Shown one piece after another: positions 1 to 9,091 of a stretch of 35,085 nucleotides of DNA. The number at the start of each line of letters is the position of its first letter. The stretch's first letter is position 1. The position numbers and the translations under genes are program-made. The notes beneath the pieces are model-generated. The model worked only from the letters and a program-made list of their open reading frames with translations. It was not told where the DNA came from and did no database searches. The stretch is from Bacteroidota bacterium (GTDB lineage: Bacteria > Bacteroidota > Bacteroidia > Palsa-948), in NCBI GenBank assembly GCA_003164895.1, contig PLUL01000029.1:1-35085 (forward strand), in the 5' to 3' direction.

Positions 1-114
1 ATGTTGGGAATATTTCTCAAGAAACTCGTCGAAAAGGATATGTGCTTTATCGATAAATATAAACAGTATGGCTAAATTGTAATAAAAAAACAATAAATGG
101 TGAAACATTTAATA

Positions 115-122
115 TATATTTG
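115..122 (+). promoter_or_regulatory. Putative Bacteroidota -7 promoter element
   Basis: TATATTTG fits the Bacteroidota -7 consensus TAnnTTTG exactly and lies about 50 bases before the ATG at 173, which would give a short leader. I see no convincing TTG-type -33 element at the usual spacing, so this rests on one motif in AT-rich sequence. Confidence 0.4.
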
Positions 123-172
123 TACAATGGGGAGAAGTATGATTTTCCTCATGCTTTTAAACCTGCAAGTTG

Positions 173-3100
173 ATGAAAAGAAATTTACTCATAGTAATTT
201 TTTTTATTGCAACACTTCTAAGTGCTGATTTTGTTTTTGCACAGGTGCAGATTAGCAATAAAACAACCTTGCCCAATGAAAATGATTTGGTGGCGAAAAA
301 AATTGCATTCATTGATAGTGTGCGCAAGTCAAACAAAACAAAAGAACAGCAGGATCATATTTTTTACAAATCCCTCACTGAACAAGGATTCACCCGAAGG
401 CAGGTTGATAGTTTGCATAAAGTTGCTGACCCCAATTTTATTATTCCTGTACAATTACAAAATAATTCAAGTAACGATTATCAAAACCCGAATGCATATA
501 AATGGTCTAATACTCCTGTAGTATTAACTACCGGGCCCGAACAGGATTGCATGAATGGCATTCAGGTTTGTGCAACATCCTATACACAAAATACCTCCTA
601 CACTGGCTTTGGAACCATGCAAGAGGTTTACAACACGTGTTTGCTTTCAGATGAAACGTATTCAGTGTGGTATATTTTTACAGTGCAGAGTGGCAACACT
701 TTTGACTTCACCATCAATACTAACCATGACTATGATTGGGCAATTTATGATCTTACAGCCATAGGCGGGTGCAGTCACGTTCCAACTTCTGCCCCGGTGA
801 CTTGTAATTATTCAGGCACTTATGGAAACACCGGTATTTCAACTGCGATGGGAGGGTTTTCAAACAATACAAATGCTGCAGGAATACCTTGGAACGCTGA
901 CCTCCCTGTTGTAATGGGACATACTTATGCCATGATTGTTAACAATTACTCAATGGACTTATTAGGATACACGCTCACGTTTGGTGGTAATGCTGTCATT
1001 ACCGATAATGTTGCACCCACTATTACATCCGCAATTAATAATTGCAATAATACAGTTACCCTGAATTTTTCTAAACCTATAACTATTGGTCCTATTGTTG
1101 GGCATCCTAACATAGCTGCGTCTCTGGATGCGGATGGCTCCGATTTCAATATTACACCTGCCGGATTTACTTGGACAACCACTTCTGTTGGTAACGGTAA
1201 TATGGCATCGCAGGCAATATTAAATTTAACAGGAACACCTGCTTCCGGTGTATATACAATTACTGTTAAGAACGGGAATGATTTAAATACTTTGTTAGAT
1301 CATTGCGGCAATGCCATGGCAGTTGGTACCTCCATAACATTTAATTATCTTGGTGCTGTTACTGCCAGTGCTTCTCCCGCCTCTGTTTGTGCGGGTGGAT
1401 CATCCAATCTTTCTGTGTCTAATTTAGCCGGAGCCACGTATGTCTGGACACCTTCTGCTGGTTTGACTCCGAGTGCAATTGTTTATAATCCTGTTGCAAC
1501 CCCTAATGCAACTACAGAGTATCAATGTGCAGTTACTTACGGCGGTTGTACTGGTGTAGGAACCACAACAGTAGCAATATCTCCAACTCCAATTGTTAGT
1601 ATTTCACCTATGAATCCTGTGCTTTGCAGCGGAACAACAAGTCTTGTTGCGTCTTCAACTAACTGCACTGGTTGTGTTTACACTTGGGCTGGACCAGCTC
1701 CAGCACCTTCTACCGGAGCAACTTTGGTTGGAGCCGGGGCCGGCTCTTTCACTGTAACCGCAAGTTCAACTACTTGTGGAACGAGTACTGTTTCTACCAC
1801 TGTATTTCTTGCATCTGCTTTACCAGCTAATTATTGTAGTATTTATTATGTTACTACGGCAGGAGGAGCTGCACCGCAAGACGGATCATCCATTGCCACT
1901 GCAGCAAACGCTTCCACTTTACCATCGGTGATGACAGCTGTTGCATGCAACGGTGCAACAATTAAAATGGCTACAGGAACGTATACGCTTTCTAATCCGT
2001 TAACCTTACCTAACAATGTTACCATAGAAGGTGGTTATGATAATTTATTTCAAACAAAATCAAGTGCTGCAGGGACAACTACTATTACAAGAAATACCAG
2101 TAATATTGAAGGCACTGCCAATGTGGATCCTAGAATTACAGCTCTCATTTGTAATGGCATTTCTAATTTTAGATTGCAGGATTTAACTATTACAACTTCA
2201 AATGCACCAGTAGCAAGTACGTTGGCTGGAAATAATGTAGGTATTTCAACCTATGGTATTTATATAAACTCTTGCAGCAATTACAATATTGTAAGATGCC
2301 AAATTACCCCTGGCACAGGAGGCACAGGAGGCACAGGAACTACAGGTGTTGGTACATATGGAGGAGATACCCCCGGCACCGGAGGAGGTGGTGGAGGTAG
2401 TGCTCCCGATGGAAATTGTGGAGGAAGTGGTAGTCAAGGAAATCTAGGCAACGCAGCGTCCAGTGGTGCTGGTGGTGGTTCTCGCGGTCCAACATGTAAT
2501 TCAAGTGGGTGTAATTTTTTTGGCTGTAGTTCAAACGGCTGTACTGCCGGTACTGGAGGTACTGGAGGTACTGGGGCAGCAGGAACTGCCGGAGCAGCTG
2601 GTTCAACTCTCGGTCTTTCAACTGCAACATATCAACCTGCTGGTCAGGCAGGTGCAGGAAATCATGGATTTGCAGGAGGAGGAGGAGGAGGAGGAGGTGG
2701 TGGAAGTATTGGAACTTGTTGTACATGCGGTTGCGGCGGTGGAAATGCAAATGGTGGCATAGGAGGTTCGGGTGGGAGAGGTGGTCTTGGTGGAACTGGT
2801 GGTTATGGAGGTGGAGGATCTTTTTCCATATTTGTTTTTAGCAATGGTGCAAATGGAAGTGTGATTGATTGCCAAATGGCAGCTACTGCAGGTGCAGGTG
2901 GTGCAGGTGGTGCAGGTGCGGGTGGAGTTGCTGGTGCCGCTGGAGCTGCAGGAACTGCCTATGGAGGATGTAATGGAGGTCAAGGTGGAAATGGAGGAAC
3001 TGGAGGAACAGGAGGAGTAGGTGGAGCAGGAGGAACAGGAGGAACAGGAGCAGTTGCTACTGTTGCTATTGTTTCAGGTTCTAATGTAACTTATATAAAT

Positions 3101-5899
3101 AATGGTGTTACTTCTTTTTTATCTCCTGGGTTAGCTATTCCACCTAATTTTTCACTCACTGGTCAACCTGTAATTGTAGCTGGTGACGCTACATTGAACA
3201 ACATTAATTGCACAGGCACTATTGCTAATATGAATATGACAACTGTTGCTGCCACTCCAACATGGACATTGCCGGGAGGAACACCTGCTTCGGGCAGTGG
3301 TGCAACATTAGGAGTTTATTATGCAGCTCCGCCACTCGGCAGAGAGAATGTGGTTATGAATGCAAATACCTATACCGGATTTAATAATATTATAACTACT
3401 CCGCCTTCAGCAGGCAGTATTCTTGCTTCTTTATCAAGCGGTTGCCCGGGCACTTATAATTTTCAAAGCAGTTTGGGCAGCACGCCGGGTTTCACTTTTG
3501 CGTGGTCTGCAAATACAGTTAGCGGAAATGTTCCAACTGTTGCTACTCCAAATTCAAGTTCTTCCAATATTACGTTTCCAAATAATACCGGCGGAAGTTT
3601 AGTGTTCACAGTTAGTTTAACCATTAAAACAGAGTGTTGTGGTGCTTTAGCACCCATAACTTTTAGCTTTACAGCGGATGCATTGCCTTCGGTACCCACA
3701 GCTGCTGCAACTGCTAGTCCCATTTGCCCGGGAAGTTGCTCCATGGTAAGTGCTACAGCTCCTGCTAATTGTAGTTTTGAATGGTATAATGCATCTACAG
3801 CAGGAACTCTACTTTATTCCGGAGCAAACTATTCAGTATGTCCATCATCTTCTACTAATTATTATGTTCAGACAATCGGTCCAAGTGGATGTGTGAGTGC
3901 GACACGCGCTTTGGTTGCAGTAACTGTTACAGCAAGCTCTCCGCCATCGCTAACAAATGTATCTTCCTGTTCTTCGGGGCAAACTATGACTGTTAATGCC
4001 CCCGTTGGAGGAGCAACTTATAATTGGTACAATACACCTTGTGTAGGCAGTCCTCCCTATTCAGGATTTATTAGTTCGGGGATAGGATATACTTCTAATG
4101 CATTAGTTACAACTACTTACTATGTTTCTGTTATATTGTCTGGTTGTAACGAAAGTGCTTGCACTCCTGTAACTATGACTATAACCGGATCTCCAATAAG
4201 CGTAACATGGAATGGAACTCATAGCGGAGGAACAAATAATTGGTTTGATAATCTGAACTGGACTCCAAATTGTTTGCCTGTTTGCGGAACAAACGTAAAT
4301 ATTCCAAGCGGTACTCCTAATTCTCCTGACATTGGTTTTTCGCCCGCTGCTCCTTTTGTTGCTGCCTGCCAAAACTTTACTCTTGCAAGTGGAGCTACTT
4401 TGAATTTTTCTGATAACAAAGCCGAGTTGAATGTGTGCGGTGATTTTACTCAAAGTGGTGCTATCACCAGTACTTCAGTCAACCATAATGAAAAAATAGT
4501 TTTCATGGGAACTGTGGCGCAACATTTTGCCAAAACAAGTACAGCTACAGGTAATTTTCAAAATGTAGTGCTTAATAATACTGCATCACCTCCGTTGCTC
4601 ACCATTATGGGTGCATCCGGATATCAGGATATGATTGTTTCTCAAAACTTCATGTTTCAGAACGGAATTGTTTTGACCGAAGGAGTGCGAAAATTAGTGA
4701 TCAATAATAATGCAAGCACTTCGCTTAGCGGATATGGCGTGAATAGTTATGTTAACGGAAGAATTACGCGAGCGGTTACAGGTGGTAATGCATATGATTT
4801 TCCTGTGGGCAATTCTCCGGTTGGCGCTACAGTTAATCCATACGAATTGATGAATATTAATTTTGCTTCTGTTACAGCGAATTACCTTACAGTTTCATTT
4901 TCAACCCCTCCTACTGCCATTGCATCAGGAAGCGGATTTCCTCTTACTGATGATCCGCCACAAAATCCGAATTACACACTTCCTTTGGTGGATGTTGGAG
5001 GAACTAATACCGGTACGGGTACAGGTATAGGTGGTGTGTGGACCGTATTTACAAATAATGCAAATAATACTATTTATGAACCAGCCACCTCTACTGCTGC
5101 TTCCTACACAATGACATTGTATGGAACAAATTATAATACCGCTTCTTTTCCCTCTTCGGCAAGTAACTATTATTCTTTTGTTAAAAGAAGTCCGTTTTGC
5201 CCGGGAGCATGGAAAGTAGGCAATGTTGCAGGTGACGGCACATTTTATGTAGGTTCAAATAATGGCAGTTTAATTACAGCAACCAGAACAGGGCTTTCTG
5301 GATTTTCTCAATTTGCTACAGCAAAAAACACGGTGCCATTGCCTGTTGACTTAGTTGCTTTTGATGCAACCTGTGTGAATCACAATACGGTTCTATCATG
5401 GATCACTGCTACAGAAAGTAACAACAATTATTTTACTCTGGAAAGAAGCTGTGATGAAAATTTTTTCCAATATCAAACCATTGCAACCATACCTGGCGCA
5501 GGAAACAGTTCTACCATAAAACAATACTCTTTTACTGACAAAGATTCTCCTGGCAGTTGTTACTATAGGTTATCACAAACCGATTACAACGGTGCTATAG
5601 CTGAGTTTACTCCCATAACAATAAATTGTAAGGAGAATCCTGATTTTAATTTTATAGGCACTCTGCCCAATCCTGCCGACAATGAATTGAATGTGATATT
5701 CACCGATATACAAAGTGAAAATGTTGAGTTGACGATTACCGATATGCTTGGTCAGGCAATTACAACAAAAACTGTATCATCTGAACCCGGTTTGAATAAA
5801 GTAACTCTTGATGTAACAAACTTTAGTGCAGGATTGTATATGGTTAAACTAAGTAACGACAATAAATCATTTATAAAAAAGATTGTGAAAAAGAAATAG
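173..5899 (+). CDS. Giant secreted beta-helix/Ig-like protein with T9SS type A sorting domain
   Basis: This 1908-residue protein is predicted to cross the inner membrane by Sec and the outer membrane by the type IX system, ending at the cell surface or outside. Residues 1-24 form a signal peptide ending FVFAQ. About 120-270 is a Cys-containing domain common in T9SS cargo (WYIFTVQ, DYDWAIYDL). Ig/PKD-like modules follow to about 550. A parallel beta-helix-like segment (YYVTTAGG, NVTIEGGYD) starts near 556 and is interrupted at about 712-962 by very Gly-rich, Cys-containing sequence. More Ig-like modules, a WNG...NNWFDNLNW module near 1342 and an LPVDLVAF fibronectin-like module near 1719 precede the sorting domain (NPADNELN to the C-terminal KKIVKKK). 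I chose ATG 173 over the TTG at 170. The ligand or enzymatic activity, if any, is unknown. The next gene begins at the base after the stop. Confidence 0.9.
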   Translation: MKRNLLIVIFFIATLLSADFVFAQVQISNKTTLPNENDLVAKKIAFIDSVRKSNKTKEQQDHIFYKSLTEQGFTRRQVDSLHKVADPNFIIPVQLQNNSSNDYQNPNAYKWSNTPVVLTTGPEQDCMNGIQVCATSYTQNTSYTGFGTMQEVYNTCLLSDETYSVWYIFTVQSGNTFDFTINTNHDYDWAIYDLTAIGGCSHVPTSAPVTCNYSGTYGNTGISTAMGGFSNNTNAAGIPWNADLPVVMGHTYAMIVNNYSMDLLGYTLTFGGNAVITDNVAPTITSAINNCNNTVTLNFSKPITIGPIVGHPNIAASLDADGSDFNITPAGFTWTTTSVGNGNMASQAILNLTGTPASGVYTITVKNGNDLNTLLDHCGNAMAVGTSITFNYLGAVTASASPASVCAGGSSNLSVSNLAGATYVWTPSAGLTPSAIVYNPVATPNATTEYQCAVTYGGCTGVGTTTVAISPTPIVSISPMNPVLCSGTTSLVASSTNCTGCVYTWAGPAPAPSTGATLVGAGAGSFTVTASSTTCGTSTVSTTVFLASALPANYCSIYYVTTAGGAAPQDGSSIATAANASTLPSVMTAVACNGATIKMATGTYTLSNPLTLPNNVTIEGGYDNLFQTKSSAAGTTTITRNTSNIEGTANVDPRITALICNGISNFRLQDLTITTSNAPVASTLAGNNVGISTYGIYINSCSNYNIVRCQITPGTGGTGGTGTTGVGTYGGDTPGTGGGGGGSAPDGNCGGSGSQGNLGNAASSGAGGGSRGPTCNSSGCNFFGCSSNGCTAGTGGTGGTGAAGTAGAAGSTLGLSTATYQPAGQAGAGNHGFAGGGGGGGGGGSIGTCCTCGCGGGNANGGIGGSGGRGGLGGTGGYGGGGSFSIFVFSNGANGSVIDCQMAATAGAGGAGGAGAGGVAGAAGAAGTAYGGCNGGQGGNGGTGGTGGVGGAGGTGGTGAVATVAIVSGSNVTYINNGVTSFLSPGLAIPPNFSLTGQPVIVAGDATLNNINCTGTIANMNMTTVAATPTWTLPGGTPASGSGATLGVYYAAPPLGRENVVMNANTYTGFNNIITTPPSAGSILASLSSGCPGTYNFQSSLGSTPGFTFAWSANTVSGNVPTVATPNSSSSNITFPNNTGGSLVFTVSLTIKTECCGALAPITFSFTADALPSVPTAAATASPICPGSCSMVSATAPANCSFEWYNASTAGTLLYSGANYSVCPSSSTNYYVQTIGPSGCVSATRALVAVTVTASSPPSLTNVSSCSSGQTMTVNAPVGGATYNWYNTPCVGSPPYSGFISSGIGYTSNALVTTTYYVSVILSGCNESACTPVTMTITGSPISVTWNGTHSGGTNNWFDNLNWTPNCLPVCGTNVNIPSGTPNSPDIGFSPAAPFVAACQNFTLASGATLNFSDNKAELNVCGDFTQSGAITSTSVNHNEKIVFMGTVAQHFAKTSTATGNFQNVVLNNTASPPLLTIMGASGYQDMIVSQNFMFQNGIVLTEGVRKLVINNNASTSLSGYGVNSYVNGRITRAVTGGNAYDFPVGNSPVGATVNPYELMNINFASVTANYLTVSFSTPPTAIASGSGFPLTDDPPQNPNYTLPLVDVGGTNTGTGTGIGGVWTVFTNNANNTIYEPATSTAASYTMTLYGTNYNTASFPSSASNYYSFVKRSPFCPGAWKVGNVAGDGTFYVGSNNGSLITATRTGLSGFSQFATAKNTVPLPVDLVAFDATCVNHNTVLSWITATESNNNYFTLERSCDENFFQYQTIATIPGAGNSSTIKQYSFTDKDSPGSCYYRLSQTDYNGAIAEFTPITINCKENPDFNFIGTLPNPADNELNVIFTDIQSENVELTITDMLGQAITTKTVSSEPGLNKVTLDVTNFSAGLYMVKLSNDNKSFIKKIVKKK
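2310..3060 (+). repeat. Gly-rich low-complexity coding segment with GGN triplet repeats
   Basis: Within the giant secreted protein, about 250 codons are dominated by Gly with Thr, Ala, Ser and clustered Cys (for example GTCCTCGCGGG). A (GGA/GGT)n run at about 2677-2703 encodes ten or more consecutive glycines. The repeats are triplet-based, so slippage would change length without shifting frame. The run contains many AGGAGG hexamers. These would be Shine-Dalgarno-like in other phyla, but Bacteroidota rely little on that signal. The composition resembles mycobacterial PGRS segments; that is resemblance only. Confidence 0.8.
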
Positions 5900-7639
5900 A
5901 TGAAAAAGTATTTATATATATTATTTTTCTTTATTGTTTTACTGCTTGTCAGTAGTGTTGGTTTTGCGCAAACAGTAATTGGAAGTGTGGCTAATAATGG
6001 CAGCACTTTCTACTACTCTAACAGCGGTTTGTGTGGGTTATCCCCTACTGGCTTAGCAGTTACTACTTCTGGGATATGTGCAGGAGCTACTATTACCAAT
6101 GTAAATATTGCTATAAATGCTACTAATATCCAGTATTGGTCTGGAGGGTGGTATTGTTGTTATGCTCAGACTAATTGCGGTTCCTATTTTAATTGGAAGT
6201 TAACGGGTAGCGCATTAGGTACTACTGACGCTGGTGGTTGTGGTGGCAACGAATCTAACTGGAACGGACAAAGCCCAAACCAAACATGGACTTTGACATG
6301 TGAAGAGTTGGATGGACTCTGCTGGGCGATGACTATGGGTTATACGGTTACCGTTACTTATAGTACGGCTGGTTGTTGCACCGCCCCTGGTTTTTCTGCT
6401 CAACCCAATAGCCCAACAATATGTACTGGTGGAACCGCAGTAGTTAGTGTTACTGCAACAGGCACTGCGCCAATAACTTATCAGTGGTATCAAATGGCAA
6501 CTAATTGTGCCACACCAACCATAATTGGAGGTGCAAACTCATCAAGTTATACAACACCAGTGCTTACAACGGGTACTTACTATGGCACTTGTGTTGCTAC
6601 CAATGCCTGCGGCACTTTAACAAGCAACTGTGGAGTTATTAGTGTAAATGCAACATCAACTGCACCTACCTCAGCAACTGCATCAAATAGTATTGTTTGT
6701 AGCGGGGGTGCCTCTGTATTAACATTAAACGGCGGCGGCGGCGGAACTGGAACGGTGATTAAATGGTACACTGGTTCATGTGGAGGAACATTGGTTGGCA
6801 CAGGAAATAATCTTACTGTAAATCCTGTTGCTACTACCACCTATTACGGCAGGTATGAAGATCCTGCTCCTTGCAGTGTTAATACATCCTGCCAGCAGGT
6901 AACAGTAACAGTAGATCTAACCGCACCCACAACAGATAATGTTACTGTAAACAGTACTTGCTGGGTATGTGATAATGCGCATACTTATACTATTACTGCA
7001 GTATCTACTGAAGCGGGTGTGGGTTGGGGAGGTACATGGGGAATATTAACGTTAATCAATTATCAGGGACCGCATGGTGCATATCCTGCTGCTAGTGCTA
7101 ACAATGGTGGTTTCTTTGCATGGAATACCACAACTGCTGCATTGAATGCTGCTGGTTTTACCGCCAATCAATCGGCTTGTACCGGAGGAGGTTTTGTAGG
7201 TAAATATGCTGCTAGTTATGGAAATGGTACTGTTACCTTGGTAAGTGCAAGCACATCACTTGTGGGAAATACAAGAACAGTTAATTTTGTGGTTACTCCC
7301 AATAATACTTTTCCAATATTTGTTGCGAACGATATTTCAGAATACGCGACAGATATTTGTAATAATGCTTCTGCGTGGGTGGATTTTAGTTCACTCTTTG
7401 CCTCCAGTTTAACTGCTCCGGTTTCCTCTGCCGGTCCTGACCAATATATTTGTGCAAGCCCTGCAACCATGGCTGCCACAGGCACAGGAACATGGACGCA
7501 GATAGGAGGTGCTGCTGCAACAATTACCACTCCTGGAAGTGCAACATCCACCATTACCGGATTAGTAAGCGGCACGTATGGTTTCCGTTGGACAAATGGT
7601 TGTGGCGGCTACAGTGATATGGTGATTGTGGTGCAATGA
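5900..7639 (+). CDS. Secreted Cys-rich Ig/PKD-like protein lacking a T9SS sorting domain
   Basis: The 579-residue product has a clear signal peptide (residues 1-24, ending SVGFAQ). A Cys- and Trp-rich N-terminal domain spans about 25-157 (WYCCYAQTNCG, CEELDGLCW). Two Ig-like modules lie at about 160-335 (QPNSPTICTGG, SNSIVCSGG), a further module at about 340-480, and a PKD-like module at about 500-579 (SSAGPDQYIC...GTWTQIGG). Proteins of this architecture normally continue into more modules and a C-terminal sorting domain, but translation stops right after the PKD-like module and no reading frame downstream restores one. ATG 5900 directly follows the TAG of the upstream gene, so the two are probably cotranscribed and translationally coupled. 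It may be a naturally truncated cargo, a periplasmic partner of the upstream protein, or a decayed gene. Function is unknown. Confidence 0.85.
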   Translation: MKKYLYILFFFIVLLLVSSVGFAQTVIGSVANNGSTFYYSNSGLCGLSPTGLAVTTSGICAGATITNVNIAINATNIQYWSGGWYCCYAQTNCGSYFNWKLTGSALGTTDAGGCGGNESNWNGQSPNQTWTLTCEELDGLCWAMTMGYTVTVTYSTAGCCTAPGFSAQPNSPTICTGGTAVVSVTATGTAPITYQWYQMATNCATPTIIGGANSSSYTTPVLTTGTYYGTCVATNACGTLTSNCGVISVNATSTAPTSATASNSIVCSGGASVLTLNGGGGGTGTVIKWYTGSCGGTLVGTGNNLTVNPVATTTYYGRYEDPAPCSVNTSCQQVTVTVDLTAPTTDNVTVNSTCWVCDNAHTYTITAVSTEAGVGWGGTWGILTLINYQGPHGAYPAASANNGGFFAWNTTTAALNAAGFTANQSACTGGGFVGKYAASYGNGTVTLVSASTSLVGNTRTVNFVVTPNNTFPIFVANDISEYATDICNNASAWVDFSSLFASSLTAPVSSAGPDQYICASPATMAATGTGTWTQIGGAAATITTPGSATSTITGLVSGTYGFRWTNGCGGYSDMVIVVQ

Positions 7640-7698
7640 AGAATATGTTTTAGTTAAGCATTTTTTATTTCGATCATTTTCCTTCCTAATAAGTTTCA

Positions 7699-7706
7699 TA
7701 TATTTG
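7699..7706 (+). promoter_or_regulatory. Putative -7 promoter element for the exported GATase-like gene
   Basis: TATATTTG matches TAnnTTTG and lies about 40 bases before the GTG start at 7747. This fits the gene having its own promoter after the upstream secreted-protein pair. No -33 TTG is visible at standard spacing. Confidence 0.4.
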
Positions 7707-7746
7707 ATAAGTTGTTTAGGAGCAAATTGTGTTATTCTTGTAACTT

Positions 7747-9033
7747 GTGAGTAAAAAGTATTTCATCTCTCTGTTTGTCGTCTGTCATTTGTCATTTACA
7801 GTATGTCATCTGGCTATTGCATCTTACATTTTTATTCCCATGGATGAATCGCAAAAAAATCATCTCAAAGCGTATGGAATAACGTATTGGGTTTTGAAAC
7901 AAGGCGGCACGGCTCAGTGGCTTTTGAATTACAAAGGTGGAAGTTTTATGTTTGCTTACAATCCTGATTTTGAAAAAGAATGTGTTATCCGCGGAGTAAC
8001 TTACCAAGTGATTGCGGATGTGCAGGGCAATGCCATCCTCTCGGAAATTGCAAGCCCGGAAGCAAATATGGATGCGGTGAAATTGGAAAAAGCTCCGAAG
8101 GTTGCCGTGTATTCTCCAAAAACAAAACAACCATGGGATGATGCAGTCACGCTTGTACTTACTTACGCAGAAATTCCTTACGATTTAGTTTATGACGAAG
8201 ATGTGATATCAGATAAATTAGTGAAGTACGATTGGCTTCATCTTCATCACGAGGATTTTACAGGACAGTACGGAAAATTCTGGGCGCAGTATAAAAATGT
8301 GGCTTGGTATCAGGATCAAGTAAGGGAATCTGAAAGTGATGCAGCAAAACTTGGCTTTACAAAAGTTTCTCAGTTGAAACTTGCTGTGGCGAAAAAAATA
8401 AAAGATTTTGTTACAGGTGGTGGATTTATGTTTGCGATGTGTTCCGCAACGGATTCGTATGACATCGCACTTGCTGCCGAAGGAGTTGACATTTGCGAAA
8501 GTATGTTTGATGGCGATCCTGCCGATCCTAACATGAACAAAAAAATTGATTACTCAAAAGGATTTGCTTTTAGAAATTATACGCTCAGTTCAAATCCAAG
8601 TGAGTACGCTAAATCCAATATTGATACCTACTGGACGCGTCAACCGAAATACGGGGTAACGGAAACCAATGACCTTTTTACTTTATTTGAATTCTCTGCA
8701 AAATGGGATCCTGTTCCAACCATGCTCTGTCAGGATCATGAAAAAATAATTAAGGGTTTCTGGGGACAAAGTGTTGCGTTTGATAAAACATTTGTGAAGC
8801 CGGACGTTCTTGTTATGGGCGAAGCAAAACAATTCAACGAAGTTCGATATTGTCACGGAGATTTTGGAAAAGGTTTTTGGACATTTTATGGCGGACATGA
8901 TCCAGAAGATTACCAACACAAAGTGGGCGATCCTCCTACGGATTTATCACTTCATCCTAATTCACCCGGTTACCGTTTGATTCTGAACAATGTTTTGTTT
9001 CCGGCTGCGAAAAAGAAAAAGCAGAAAACTTAA
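7747..9033 (+). CDS. Exported 'asparagine synthetase B'-named family protein, probably GATase1-like fold
   Basis: The 428-residue product starts at GTG with a signal peptide (about 1-25, ending CHLAIA). I recognise the N-terminal motif (IPMDESQKNHLKAYGITYWVL) from a Bacteroidota family commonly labelled asparagine synthetase B. That label is not supported here: there is no N-terminal nucleophile Cys2 and no SGGxDS ATP-pyrophosphatase motif. From about residue 117 (PKVAVYSP...PYDLVYDEDV) the pattern resembles flavodoxin-like class I glutamine-amidotransferase/ThuA folds. There is a possible nucleophile-elbow Cys232 (GGGFMFAMCSATD), a LHLHHED cluster near 164-170 and a late GKGFWTFYGGHDPE with His384. 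Substrate and catalytic activity are unknown. It is convergent with the porin gene of the opposite operon, with only 58 bases between them. Confidence 0.75.
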   Translation: MSKKYFISLFVVCHLSFTVCHLAIASYIFIPMDESQKNHLKAYGITYWVLKQGGTAQWLLNYKGGSFMFAYNPDFEKECVIRGVTYQVIADVQGNAILSEIASPEANMDAVKLEKAPKVAVYSPKTKQPWDDAVTLVLTYAEIPYDLVYDEDVISDKLVKYDWLHLHHEDFTGQYGKFWAQYKNVAWYQDQVRESESDAAKLGFTKVSQLKLAVAKKIKDFVTGGGFMFAMCSATDSYDIALAAEGVDICESMFDGDPADPNMNKKIDYSKGFAFRNYTLSSNPSEYAKSNIDTYWTRQPKYGVTETNDLFTLFEFSAKWDPVPTMLCQDHEKIIKGFWGQSVAFDKTFVKPDVLVMGEAKQFNEVRYCHGDFGKGFWTFYGGHDPEDYQHKVGDPPTDLSLHPNSPGYRLILNNVLFPAAKKKKQKT

Positions 9034-9091
9034 AAATGATTCAAACGGATAAGAAAAAGATGCACACGGATTAATTTGTTTGCGTCTTTTG

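Noticed and set aside
1-80. Short open frames at the left edge that could be the end of an upstream gene
   Set aside because: All three forward frames are open from the edge for 17-26 codons, and none shows a recognisable C-terminus, so no frame can be chosen.
2246-2983. Long antisense and alternative-frame ORFs rich in Ser/Thr, Gln/Leu or Val/Glu
   Set aside because: They are by-products of GGN triplet repeats in the Gly-rich part of the secreted protein, which has a signal peptide and sorting domain in its own frame.
9034-9091. Repeated ACGGAT words between the convergent genes
   Set aside because: The two copies are too short and imperfect to call a repeat family, and no hairpin with a U-run is visible.
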